A stretch of 64,000 nt of DNA from Aestuariivirga sp. GTDB taxonomy: Bacteria; Pseudomonadota; Alphaproteobacteria; Rhizobiales; Aestuariivirgaceae. Numbering within the stretch: the first letter of the stretch is position 1; every line of letters starts with the position of its first letter. Shown piece after piece: positions 9,625-17,983 of the stretch. The stretch is taken from assembly GCF_020252395.1 (NCBI RefSeq), contig NZ_JADCDB010000021.1:95076-159075 (forward strand), in the 5' to 3' direction. The translations under genes and the position numbers were made by a program. The notes under the pieces were generated by a model. That model ran no database searches and was not told the DNA's origin. It saw nothing but the letters and a program-made list of their open reading frames with translations.

Positions 9625-9748
9625 GGTGTTTCTCCGTTGATGGACCAAGATTAAACTAGGTCAGGACTGGGGCGGTGGCAACGGGTTCACGCCCCTCCCC
9701 TCCCATTCGTCATTCCAGCGAAAGCTGGGACGACGGAACATCGAGGCT

Positions 9749-11230
9749 TCAAAGAAACCCCTTCGTCGCCGGATAGAGACCGCGGAACACGGCGTGCTGG
9801 CGGTCGTACATGGCCTTGAGCTCCGGCCTGGGCGTGATCGACGAGGCCACGGGGTTCCAGTTCTCGATGTCCGCGGGCGTCACATCGCCCAGCGCCAGCG
9901 CCGCGAGGAAGGCGTCGCCGTATGACGCGCCGATGGTCTTCTGGCGCAGCACCTGGGTGCTGCCGGTGATGTCGGAGGTGGCTTGCCCCCACACGCGGTT
10001 CTTCGTGCCGCCGCCCACGGCATAGACAATCCGCGGAGCCTGGCCCGCTTCCGCATAGGTTTCGAATACATGGCGCGTGCCATGGGCGATGCCTTCGAGC
10101 ACGGCGCGGAACATGTCGCCGCGATCATGCGTGAGGTCGAGACCGAAGAGGATGCCCCTGGCCTTCGTGTCATGGATGGGCGTGCGCTCGCCGGAGAAGT
10201 ACGGCAGCAGCACGAGGCCCTTGGCGCCGGGGGGCGAGGCTTCCGCCTCTTTTGCCAGTTCGATCACCGCCGTCTCGCGCGGCAGGTCCTTTGCAAAATT
10301 GCCGCGGAACCAGTGGGTGAGCGTGCCGCTGGTCGAGAGGCCCGCCATGGAGCCATGCTGACCGGGGAACAGCCATGGCGCATACCACAGCCGCCCATCG
10401 CGCACGCGGCTCCCGGTGATGAGGATGATGAAGATGGTGGAGCCATACATCAGCATCAGGTCGCCAGCGTTGAGCACGCCGACGCTGACGGCCTCGGCTG
10501 CCGCATCGATGGTGCCGGCGATGACGGGCGTTCCCTCCGCGAGGCCGGTCTCGGCTGCGGCCCTGGTGGTGACGTGACCGGCGATTTCGGTGGTCCACAT
10601 CAGCTCCGGCAGCTGCTCCATGGCGATGATGCCGGGGGCGAGTTCGCCGCTCCAGCCCTGCCTGTCGACCAGGTAGAAGGGGCTGAAATTGCCCGCCGAA
10701 TAATGGTCGATGGTGTAGCGCCCGGTGAGGCGGTGAACGAGGAAGGAGCTGGAGTTGAGGATCTTGCGGGTCTTCGCGAAGACCTCCGGCCGGTTGCGCT
10801 TGAGCCACAGCATCTTGGGGCCGACGGCCTGAGAGGTGAGCGCGTTGCCGCAGCGTTCGAGGATGACGTCCGCGCCGATCTGGCGCGTAAGCTCTTCGAT
10901 CTCCCGCGCGGCGCGCGTGTCGACGCCATAGAGCACGGCGTTCATCAGCGGGCTGCCCGCCTCATCGACCGGCAGCATGCAGGGGCCGATGCCGCTGGCG
11001 CCGATGCCGGCGACGGAAGAGGGCGCGATGCCGCTGTCAGCCAGCATCTTCCGCGTCACATGAACGAAATCGCCCCACCAGTCCTGCTCGGCGTCATGCT
11101 CGGCCCAGCCGGGCTGCGGCACCTGCATCCTGTGGGCGCGCGCCGCCTGCGCCACGATCTCGCCGGTGGCGGAGACGATGACGCCCTTGGTTTCGAAGGT
11201 GCCGATATCGACGCCGAGATAGTGTTTCAT
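9749..11230 (-). CDS. FGGY-family carbohydrate kinase (xylulokinase-like)
   Basis: A 493-residue sugar kinase. The N-terminal ATPase fold begins LGVDIGTFETKGVIV with the phosphate-1 motif; the second half has LMYGSTIFIILIT, the FGGY signature region LLPYFSGERTPIHD (about residue 340) and the adenosine motif VYAVGGGTKNRVWGQ. Length and motifs fit xylulokinase or a related ketose/polyol kinase. Its ATG overlaps the stop of the M42 peptidase gene (ATGA). With the TIM-barrel isomerase and the PfkB kinase, this argues for two separate phosphorylation steps or two substrates in the cluster. Confidence 0.9.
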   Translation of the reverse strand: MKHYLGVDIGTFETKGVIVSATGEIVAQAARAHRMQVPQPGWAEHDAEQDWWGDFVHVTRKMLADSGIAPSSVAGIGASGIGPCMLPVDEAGSPLMNAVLYGVDTRAAREIEELTRQIGADVILERCGNALTSQAVGPKMLWLKRNRPEVFAKTRKILNSSSFLVHRLTGRYTIDHYSAGNFSPFYLVDRQGWSGELAPGIIAMEQLPELMWTTEIAGHVTTRAAAETGLAEGTPVIAGTIDAAAEAVSVGVLNAGDLMLMYGSTIFIILITGSRVRDGRLWYAPWLFPGQHGSMAGLSTSGTLTHWFRGNFAKDLPRETAVIELAKEAEASPPGAKGLVLLPYFSGERTPIHDTKARGILFGLDLTHDRGDMFRAVLEGIAHGTRHVFETYAEAGQAPRIVYAVGGGTKNRVWGQATSDITGSTQVLRQKTIGASYGDAFLAALALGDVTPADIENWNPVASSITPRPELKAMYDRQHAVFRGLYPATKGFL

Positions 11231-12324
11231 GCGATGTAATCGTCGCGGTCGAGCGAGAAGCGCGTGCCGATGCGCCGCAGCGCGGCGATGAGCAGCTTCG
11301 CCAGGCTTTCGAGGTCGGCGAGGTCGCAGACTTCGAGTGCAGAGTGCGTGTAGCGGGCGGGAAAGCCCATGTCGATCGCGGCCACGCCTTTGCCCACGAG
11401 CTGCACATAGGACGTCTCGGTCAAGGCGCCGATGTGGGCGGAGCGCTGCAGGGTGATGTTCTCCTGGTCCGCCGTCTGCTGGAACAGCTGCACGAGGGCG
11501 GGATGCGGGATGCAGCCGTTGAGCGTGCCGCGGCCGTGGAAGCTGAACATGCTCATCACCGGCCCGGCGCCAAGGCGCACGTCGCCGCGCTGGCCCATGT
11601 CCGGCGTATCGGTGGCGAGCGCCAGATCGAGCTGGATGCAGATATCAGGCTGCAGCACCTGGGCGGCCGTCACCGCGCCACGCAGGTTGAATTCCTCCAG
11701 CACCGAGAAGACGAGGTGCACCGTGGGCAGCACGTCCTTCGCGGCACGCGCCAGCTCCAGCAGCACGGCGCAGGCGGCGCGGTCATCGACCGAGGTGCCG
11801 CCGATGCGGCCACCCGCCAGTTCGACAAAGTTGGGCGCATAGACGATGGGTGTTCCGACATTGATGCCCGCTGCAAGCGCCTCCCCGGCACTGGCAAAGC
11901 CGCAGTCGATGTAGAGCTCCTGATAGGGCACCACGCGGTATTTCTCCTCCGGCGTGGTGGCGTGATGGCTCTTGTTGGCGATGATGCCAGGGAGCGTGCG
12001 CCCGCCGCCCACCGACAGAAGCACCTCCTGTGCCGCCAGCGCCCGCTCCGGCACGCCGCCCACCCGCTCGGCCCGGATGAGGCCCGAGGCCTCGATCTTG
12101 CGGACGATGAGGCCCAGCTGGTCCATGTGGGCGATGAGCATGACGGAGGGCAGGCTGGTATCGCCCTCGACGGTGGCGATGAGGTTGCCCAGCATGTCGG
12201 CGCGGGACTCGATGCCGAGCTTCGAGAGCTCGCCCCTGATGTAGCGCCTGACCGGGCCTTCGAAACCGGAGAGCCCGGGGATCATCATCAGCTCCCTGGT
12301 CCAGCGCTTGATCCGCTCCTGCAT
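11227..12324 (-). CDS. M42-family metallopeptidase (FrvX/SgcX-like)
   Basis: A 365-residue M42 aminopeptidase-family protein. Metal-site motifs are visible: IAHMDQLG (first His/Asp pair), GTSVDDRAACAVL (bridging Asp), VLEEFNLRGA (catalytic Glu-Glu) and ARYTHSALE near the C-terminus. M42 members form large tetrahedral peptidases, but homologues inside sugar operons (FrvX, SgcX in E. coli) have unknown roles. The start at 12324 is chosen for its position after AAAGGGA; a GTG at 12333 is possible. Promoter space is shared with the divergent isomerase gene at 12402. Confidence 0.85.
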   Translation of the reverse strand: MQERIKRWTRELMMIPGLSGFEGPVRRYIRGELSKLGIESRADMLGNLIATVEGDTSLPSVMLIAHMDQLGLIVRKIEASGLIRAERVGGVPERALAAQEVLLSVGGGRTLPGIIANKSHHATTPEEKYRVVPYQELYIDCGFASAGEALAAGINVGTPIVYAPNFVELAGGRIGGTSVDDRAACAVLLELARAAKDVLPTVHLVFSVLEEFNLRGAVTAAQVLQPDICIQLDLALATDTPDMGQRGDVRLGAGPVMSMFSFHGRGTLNGCIPHPALVQLFQQTADQENITLQRSAHIGALTETSYVQLVGKGVAAIDMGFPARYTHSALEVCDLADLESLAKLLIAALRRIGTRFSLDRDDYIA

Positions 12325-12401
12325 GGCTGCCACGTTCCCTTTCAATTCCTCGCCTGAATTGGTAACGGAAGGGCACACCCGCCGCAAGCCAAGAGGCCCC
12401 C

Positions 12402-13400
12402 GTGACTGCCGAGAAGACCCGCTTCGCCTATGCCACGAGGCTCAACGGCTTCAGGGCCGATGCCGCGTCGGTGTGGCCCGGCCGCAACCGCATCACCGCG
12501 CTGGACCTGATCGAGCGCGCCGCCACGGTGCCGGGGCTGTCCGCCGTGGACTTCAACTTTCCGGACCACCTCGAGGGAACCACCGCGAAGGACATCCGCG
12601 CCAAGCTGGACAGCCTGGGCATCAGTCTCAATGGCTTCGCCATGCGTTACTACTCCGACCCCGGATTCAAGAAGGGGGCGCTGACCCACCCCGACAAGGC
12701 GCTGCGGGCCAAGGCGCTGGACCTGACGCTGCGCGGGCTCGATGCGCTGGCGGAAGCCGGCGGCGGCCTGATGACGCTGTGGCTGGGCCAGGACGGCTTC
12801 GACTATGCGTTCCAGGCCGATTACCTGCGCCTGTGGGACGAGACTGCGGAGGCACTTTCGGCGATCGCCGCGCATAACCCGGCCATCGACATTTCCATCG
12901 AATACAAGCCCAACGAGCCGCGCGCCTTCTCGCTGCTGCCCGATGTCGCCACCACGCTGCTCATGGTGTCCGACGTGGGGGCAAAGAACATGGGCGTGAC
13001 GCTCGACTTCGCCCATGTGCTTTATGCCGGCGAGATGCCGGCCTATGCAGCGGCGCTGATCCACCGGCGCAGCCGGTTGCTGGGCGTGCACCTCAATGAC
13101 GGCTATGCCAAGCGCGACGATGGCCTTGTGGCCGGCAGCGTGCATGTGATCCAGACGCTGGAGCTGCTCTATACGCTGGAAAAGCTCGGCTATCGCAATG
13201 CCATCTATTTCGACACCTTCCCCGATGCGGTGGGGCTCGACCCGGTGGCCGAATGCTCGGCCAACATCTCCGCCGTCGAAGGCATGTGCCGCGTGCTCGA
13301 CCGCCTGCGCGGCAATGCAGCGCTCGATCAAGCAATTGCGGCGCAGGACGCGGTGGCGAGCCAGCGCATCCTGCAGTCGGCCTTGTATGGTGGCGCATGA
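12402..13400 (+). CDS. TIM-barrel sugar (phosphate) isomerase/epimerase
   Basis: A 332-residue xylose-isomerase-like TIM barrel. Putative metal ligands sit in the usual order: ISIEYKPNEPRAF (Glu), GVTLDFAH (Asp), LGVHLNDG (His/Asp), and IYFDTFPD (Asp). The start is GTG at 12402 after AGAGG. It overlaps the PfkB kinase gene by four bases (ATGA), so the isomerised sugar is probably the kinase substrate. Rhamnose-isomerase-like and other aldose/ketose isomerases share this layout, so substrate identity remains open. Confidence 0.82.
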   Translation: MTAEKTRFAYATRLNGFRADAASVWPGRNRITALDLIERAATVPGLSAVDFNFPDHLEGTTAKDIRAKLDSLGISLNGFAMRYYSDPGFKKGALTHPDKALRAKALDLTLRGLDALAEAGGGLMTLWLGQDGFDYAFQADYLRLWDETAEALSAIAAHNPAIDISIEYKPNEPRAFSLLPDVATTLLMVSDVGAKNMGVTLDFAHVLYAGEMPAYAAALIHRRSRLLGVHLNDGYAKRDDGLVAGSVHVIQTLELLYTLEKLGYRNAIYFDTFPDAVGLDPVAECSANISAVEGMCRVLDRLRGNAALDQAIAAQDAVASQRILQSALYGGA

Positions 13401-14251
13401 TCGACGTCGCCGTCGCCGGCAGCCTGCACCTCGACATCATGGTGGCGGCCCCGCGCCTGCCGGGGCGTGACGAGACGCTGATCGGATCGTCGTGGCATTA
13501 CAAATGCGGCGGCAAGGGCGGCAACCAGGCGGTGGCCGCGGCGCGCTTCGGCGCACGGACAGCGTTTGGCGGCCAGACAGGCGCGGATGATTTCGGCGAG
13601 CGCCTGCGGGCCAACCTGGTGGCGGCGGGGGTGGACATCGCGCATGTCGGCATCGATGCCGCGCAAGGCAGCGGCATGAGCGTCGCCATCAGCGAGGCGG
13701 GTGGCGAATATGGCGCGGTGGTGGTGTCTGGCGCCAATCTCACCATCGATGCCGGCAGCGTGGCGGCGCGATGGGCGCCGCTGTGGGACGCGAAGGTGCT
13801 GCTGCTGCAAAACGAAATCCCGGAGCCGGTGAGCCTTGCCGCGGCACAGGCGGTGAAGGCAAGGGGCGGACGCGTGGTGCTCAACGCCGCGCCGGCGCGA
13901 AAAATGTCCGCGGCGTTCCTCGCCCTTGCCGATGTGCTGGTGGTGAACCGCGTCGAGGCCGCCATGCTGTCGGGCGCTGAGGACTTGGCGCAGGCGCTCG
14001 CCTTGCTGCATGCGCCCAGCCGCGACGTGGTGCTGACGCGCGGCGGCGACGGGTTGATGCTGATGACGCGCGATGGGTCTCGCGTGGATGTCCCCGCCCT
14101 GCCCGTCAAACTGGTTTCCAGCCATGGCGCGGGTGACTGCTTCTGCGGCGCTTTGGCCGCGCGGCTGGCGGCGGGGGACGGGATCGAGGCTGCTTGCAGG
14201 TTTGCAACAGAGGCGGCAGGCCGGTTCGTGTCGGCGGTGCAATCACCCTAG
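13397..14251 (+). CDS. PfkB-family carbohydrate kinase (ribokinase-like)
   Basis: A 284-residue ribokinase-fold protein. The N-terminal PfkB motif is YKCGGKGGNQAVAAARFG (about residue 34), and the C-terminal signature with the catalytic Asp is SHGAGDCFCGALAARLA (about residue 240; GAGD anion hole). NRVEAAML is the conserved internal segment. It starts inside the isomerase stop (ATGA). Family members phosphorylate ribose, fructose, adenosine, 2-keto-3-deoxygluconate and similar. Next to an isomerase and close to an RbsD/FucU mutarotase it most likely phosphorylates a pentose or ketose. Confidence 0.88.
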   Translation: MIDVAVAGSLHLDIMVAAPRLPGRDETLIGSSWHYKCGGKGGNQAVAAARFGARTAFGGQTGADDFGERLRANLVAAGVDIAHVGIDAAQGSGMSVAISEAGGEYGAVVVSGANLTIDAGSVAARWAPLWDAKVLLLQNEIPEPVSLAAAQAVKARGGRVVLNAAPARKMSAAFLALADVLVVNRVEAAMLSGAEDLAQALALLHAPSRDVVLTRGGDGLMLMTRDGSRVDVPALPVKLVSSHGAGDCFCGALAARLAAGDGIEAACRFATEAAGRFVSAVQSP

Positions 14252-14303
14252 GCCCGTTTCGTCTTCTCCCGCTTCTTCAGCGGCAGAGGACACTCAGGGC
14301 TTC

Positions 14304-14756
14304 TCATCTTCCGTCGAAAATCACGCCCATGGTGAACAGGAAGCAGCCGTAGGGGCGGAACTCGCTGGTGCGCACCACGCAAAAACCCTTCTTGGCGGCT
14401 TCGTAGAAGGCGAAGCGCTCCAGCGCCTCCATGCCAACGTCGCGGCCTTCCGCGTCCTTCGCGATCTGGTGGACTTCCGCCTGCATCGGCAGCAGCTTCT
14501 CCGGATCGCCCACCACCTGCATGCGCGAGACGGGATCGGGGATGAAGTCGTCGAGCGGCATCACCGAGAGGATGGCGCGGGCGGCCTGCGGAATATCAAG
14601 GCCGGGCAGTTCGATGAGCTTGCCGGTGGAGGTATGCCGCGCCACGTCATGGGCGGGGAAGTTCCGGTCCACCAGCACCAGGCGCTCGGCATGGCCCATG
14701 GAGGCGAGGCACCACAGGAGATCGGGGCTGAGGGTGGACGGAATATTCCTGAGCAT
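14304..14756 (-). CDS. RbsD/FucU-family sugar mutarotase
   Basis: A 150-residue RbsD/FucU protein: MLRNIPSTLSPDLLWCLASMGH at the start carries the conserved active-site His (MGH), and RTSEFRPYGCFLF near the C-terminus matches the FucU-type ending. These enzymes interconvert pyranose and furanose anomers. It is convergent with the PfkB gene, yet only 15 bases follow the thiolase stop upstream on the same strand, so it may be transcribed with the beta-oxidation genes. Functionally it fits the sugar cluster better. Confidence 0.88.
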   Translation of the reverse strand: MLRNIPSTLSPDLLWCLASMGHAERLVLVDRNFPAHDVARHTSTGKLIELPGLDIPQAARAILSVMPLDDFIPDPVSRMQVVGDPEKLLPMQAEVHQIAKDAEGRDVGMEALERFAFYEAAKKGFCVVRTSEFRPYGCFLFTMGVIFDGR

Positions 14757-14771
14757 GCGCCATGGTGCCGT

Positions 14772-15971
14772 TCAAACCCGGGCGAGCGCAAGCGAAATTC
14801 CCTGCCCCACGCCCACGCACATGGTGGCAAGCGCCAGCTTGTGCCCACCGAGGCTCAGGTCCAGCGCCGCCGTGCCGGCAAGCCGCGCGCCCGACATGCC
14901 GAGCGGGTGGCCCAGTGCTATGGCCCCGCCATTGGGGTTCACATGCGGCGCATCATCGGCAAGGCCGAGCTGGCGTTGCACCGCGAGCGCCTGCGCGGCG
15001 AAAGCCTCGTTGAGCTCAATGACGCCGAACCGATCGGCCTTGAGGCCGAGACGCGCGCAGAGCTTCTGCGTGGCGGGCACCGGCCCCAGCCCCATGATGC
15101 GCGGCGCAAGGCCCGCTGTGGCCGCACCCAGGATGCGCGCCAGCGGCTGCAGACCATGACGCTTCACCGCTGCTTCCGAGGCGATGATGAGCGCGGCCGC
15201 GCCGTCATTGACGCCCGAGGCATTGCCCGCCGTCACGCTGCCGCCTTGCCGGAAGGGTGTTGGAAGCTTTGCCAGGGACTCGAGGCTGGTGGCGCGCGGG
15301 TGCTCGTCCTTGTCGAAGATGACCGGGTCGCCCTTGCGCTGCGGGACGGTGACCGGCGTGATCTCGCGGGCGAAGCGGCCATTGCCTTGTGCGGCCAGCG
15401 CGCGCGTCTGCGAACGGAGTGCGAAGGCATCCTGATCGGCGCGCGAGATGGCGCAGCCGGCGGCGACGTTCTCCGCCGTCTCGGGCATGGAGTCGATGCC
15501 GTATTGCGCCTTGATCACGGGATTGACGAAGCGCCAGCCGATGGTTGTGTCATGGATCTCGGCATGGCGCGAGAAGGCCTCGGTGGCTTTGGGCATCACG
15601 AAGGGTGCGCGCGACATGGATTCGACACCGCCCGCGATGGCGAGATCGATCTCGCCAGCCTTGATGGCGCGCGCGGCCATGGCGACAGCGTCCATGCCGG
15701 AGCCGCAGAGTCTATTGACGGTGACGCCAGGCACGCTCTCGGGCAGGCCCGACAGCAGCACCGCCATGCGCGCCACGTTGCGATTGTCCTCGCCTGCCTG
15801 GTTGGCGCAGCCGAGGATCACCTCGTCCACCGCCGTCCAGTCGAGCGAGGCGTGCTTCTGAATCAGCGCCTTGATGGAGATCGCCGCGAGGTCATCCGTG
15901 CGCACCGAGGACAGCGCGCCGCCGAAGCGGCCGATGGGTGTGCGCAGGTAATCGCAGATGAAGGCGTCCAT
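14772..15971 (-). CDS. Thiolase (3-oxoadipyl-CoA/acetyl-CoA acyltransferase type)
   Basis: A 399-residue thiolase starting at 15971 after AAAGGA. Catalytic residues are all visible: nucleophile Cys in NRLCGSGMDAV, the NEAFA segment, His in NPNGGAIALGHPLG, and the second Cys in TMCVGVGQG. The N-terminus (AFICDYLRTPIGRFGGALSSVRTDDLAA) resembles the beta-ketoadipyl-CoA thiolases PcaF/PaaJ. It follows the 3-hydroxyacyl-CoA dehydrogenase gene by 11 bases. In context it would carry out the last thiolytic step of aryl-CoA ring breakdown after ring opening. Confidence 0.93.
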   Translation of the reverse strand: MDAFICDYLRTPIGRFGGALSSVRTDDLAAISIKALIQKHASLDWTAVDEVILGCANQAGEDNRNVARMAVLLSGLPESVPGVTVNRLCGSGMDAVAMAARAIKAGEIDLAIAGGVESMSRAPFVMPKATEAFSRHAEIHDTTIGWRFVNPVIKAQYGIDSMPETAENVAAGCAISRADQDAFALRSQTRALAAQGNGRFAREITPVTVPQRKGDPVIFDKDEHPRATSLESLAKLPTPFRQGGSVTAGNASGVNDGAAALIIASEAAVKRHGLQPLARILGAATAGLAPRIMGLGPVPATQKLCARLGLKADRFGVIELNEAFAAQALAVQRQLGLADDAPHVNPNGGAIALGHPLGMSGARLAGTAALDLSLGGHKLALATMCVGVGQGISLALARV

Positions 15972-15982
15972 GAAATGTCCTT

Positions 15983-17116
15983 TCAGCCGCCGATGCGTGG
16001 CGCGAGCGCGGGGCTTGGCGTGTAGCGGCCCTTGAGATGTGCAGGCGCGGCGGACTCGCATGCGGTGAGCGTTGAGAGGATTGCGGCGGCCCCGTGACTG
16101 CGGGCCGACTCGAAGGGGCCGCGCGGGAAGTTGAGGCCGAGCTTCAAGGCCGTGTCGATGTCGTCCGGTGCGAGACCGCTCTCCTGCGCGAGGAAGGCCG
16201 CCTCGTTGGCGAGCGCCGCCTCGATGCGGCGCGCGATCGCCTGCCAGTCGGCAGGCGCTTCACCGGGCGTTGCGGGGTGGAGAAAGCCCCGGCCGGACTT
16301 GCGGCCGAGATGGCCCTGCTCCACCTGTTTCACGAGCGCGTCGAAGACGTGGTAGCGCGGGTGGCCAGCCATCGCCGCCGACAGCCCGCGCGTGGCGGCG
16401 AGGTTGATGTCGGCGCCGATCAGGTCGATGAGGCTGAAGGGGCCCAGCCTGTATCCCGCCTTCAGCATGGCGGAATCGATGCCGGAGGCGGAGCGCCCTT
16501 CCTCCAGCATCGCCAGCGCCTCGCCATAGTAAGGCCTGGCACAGCGGTTGACGATGAAGCCCGGCGTATCGCGGCAGGCAATCACCGTCTTGCCGGCGGC
16601 TTGCGTAAGGCTGCGCGCCAGTTCGGTGGCTTCATCCGATGCGCCCTGCGGCACGGCGAGCTCGACGAGCTTCATGACAGGCGCGGGATTGAAGAAGTGC
16701 AATCCGATGCCGCGCGCCGGACGGGCGAGCCTGGCCATGATAGCGGCGACGGAAAGGGAGGAGGTGTTCGTGGCCAGCACTGTCTCCGCTGACACATGGC
16801 GCTCCACCTCGGCGAACAGCGCCTGCTTGACGGCAAGGTCTTCCACCACCGCCTCGATCACCAGCCGCGCCTTGCTCAGTTCAGCCATGTCATCCGTGAC
16901 GGTGAGGTTGCCGAGCGTCGCATCTCGCTCTGCCTCGGGCAGCTTGCCAGCCTTCACCCGCGCATCAAGCGACTGTGCAAGCCGGTCCTTCGCGGACTCG
17001 CGCGCGGCTGCAACGGCGTCGAATGCGATCACCCGGCGCCCGGCCTCAGCATAGAGCTGGGCGATGCCGAGACCCATGGTGCCCAGGCCCAGCACGGCGA
17101 TGACGGGCTTGGTCAT
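15983..17116 (-). CDS. 3-hydroxyacyl-CoA dehydrogenase
   Basis: A 377-residue NAD-dependent dehydrogenase with a Rossmann motif at the N-terminus (VLGLGTMGLGIAQLYAEAG), the catalytic His segment GIGLHFFNPAPVMKLVEL, and two 3HCDH C-terminal regions (about residues 185-280 and 295-375), the second unusually ending ARSHGAAAILSTL. Stand-alone proteins of this layout are PaaH-like. It is coupled to the enoyl-CoA hydratase gene by an ATGA overlap. It oxidises a 3-hydroxyacyl-CoA to the 3-ketoacyl-CoA substrate of the following thiolase. Confidence 0.92.
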   Translation of the reverse strand: MTKPVIAVLGLGTMGLGIAQLYAEAGRRVIAFDAVAAARESAKDRLAQSLDARVKAGKLPEAERDATLGNLTVTDDMAELSKARLVIEAVVEDLAVKQALFAEVERHVSAETVLATNTSSLSVAAIMARLARPARGIGLHFFNPAPVMKLVELAVPQGASDEATELARSLTQAAGKTVIACRDTPGFIVNRCARPYYGEALAMLEEGRSASGIDSAMLKAGYRLGPFSLIDLIGADINLAATRGLSAAMAGHPRYHVFDALVKQVEQGHLGRKSGRGFLHPATPGEAPADWQAIARRIEAALANEAAFLAQESGLAPDDIDTALKLGLNFPRGPFESARSHGAAAILSTLTACESAAPAHLKGRYTPSPALAPRIGG

Positions 17117-17871
17117 TGACTCTTGAACTCCGGCTTGCGCTTCTCGCGGAACGCGGCGATGCCTTCTGTCTTGTCGGCGCTGTCGAGAAGCTTTTCGAAC
17201 AGCGTGCGCTCCAGCGTGAGGGCCGCGGGGTTATCATCGCCATTAACCAGCGCGCGCTTGGCGGCCTGCAGCGCCAGCGGCGCGCGGGTTGCGAGTTTGG
17301 CCGCCAGCTTCTCACCCTCGGGGATGGCCGAACCTTCGCTCTTCCACGCCGCGATGCCCCAGGCCTCCGCCGTGGCGGCATCGATGATCTCGCCCGTCAG
17401 CACCATGCGGCTGGCGCGCGCCCGGCCGGCGAGCGACATGAGGCGCTGGCCGCCGCCGGCACCCGGAATGAGGCCAAGGTTGGTTTCCGGCAGGCCGAAG
17501 CGCGCCGTCTCGCCGGCGATGACCAGGTCCGACATGAGGGCGAGCTCGAAGCCGCCGCCCAGGGCGAAGCCATCGACGGCAGCGATCAGCGGCTTGCGGA
17601 AGCCGCGGATCGTCTGCCAGTGCGCCTTGCGCGGGTCAGCCGCACCTTCCGCACGGGTCTTGTGCTCGATTTCGCCGATGTCCGCCCCGGCGGCGAAGTT
17701 GCCCTCCGCCCCGCAGAGCAGCACGGCGCGGCAGGAGGCGTTCGCCGCCGCCCCCATCAGCGCCGCGGCGAGCTGGCTCAACAGTTCCGTGTTCAGCGCA
17801 TTGCGGGCGGCGGGGCGGTTGAGCGTCAGCTTCAGCCAGCCTTCATGGCGGTCGATCAGCAGGTCATCCAT
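17113..17871 (-). CDS. Enoyl-CoA hydratase/isomerase
   Basis: A 252-residue crotonase-fold protein. The CoA-binding/oxyanion segments FAAGADIGEI and GFALGGGFELALMSD are present, and NLGLIPGAGGGQRL corresponds to the active-site helix, though the second catalytic Glu position is followed by Asn rather than a textbook pair. First gene of the minus-strand ECH-HCDH-thiolase operon, whose promoter lies in the palindrome-bearing gap at 17872-17983. Expected role: hydration of an unsaturated CoA ester from ring cleavage. Confidence 0.9.
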   Translation of the reverse strand: MDDLLIDRHEGWLKLTLNRPAARNALNTELLSQLAAALMGAAANASCRAVLLCGAEGNFAAGADIGEIEHKTRAEGAADPRKAHWQTIRGFRKPLIAAVDGFALGGGFELALMSDLVIAGETARFGLPETNLGLIPGAGGGQRLMSLAGRARASRMVLTGEIIDAATAEAWGIAAWKSEGSAIPEGEKLAAKLATRAPLALQAAKRALVNGDDNPAALTLERTLFEKLLDSADKTEGIAAFREKRKPEFKSQ

Positions 17872-17898
17872 GCCCGCATGATGCCCGCGCGTGGAGAA

Positions 17899-17929
17899 AT
17901 TTCAAGTTCGAATATTTTGAACTTGAAAT
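17899..17929. promoter_or_regulatory. 31-bp palindrome, probable MarR operator in divergent promoter
   Basis: Perfect 11-bp inverted arms (ATTTCAAGTTC at 17899-17909 and GAACTTGAAAT at 17919-17929) with a 9-base AT-rich spacer, in the 112-base gap between the divergent beta-oxidation operon and the aryl-CoA monooxygenase operon. It is the only AT-rich patch in the gap, so it probably overlaps one or both promoters. A MarR gene is the second gene of the rightward operon, which makes it the natural candidate regulator. Confidence 0.7.
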
Positions 17930-17983
17930 ACTACCGGCGCCATGCCAGCCTCCCAATGCCCTGCAGTCCCGGGAGATTTTCGC

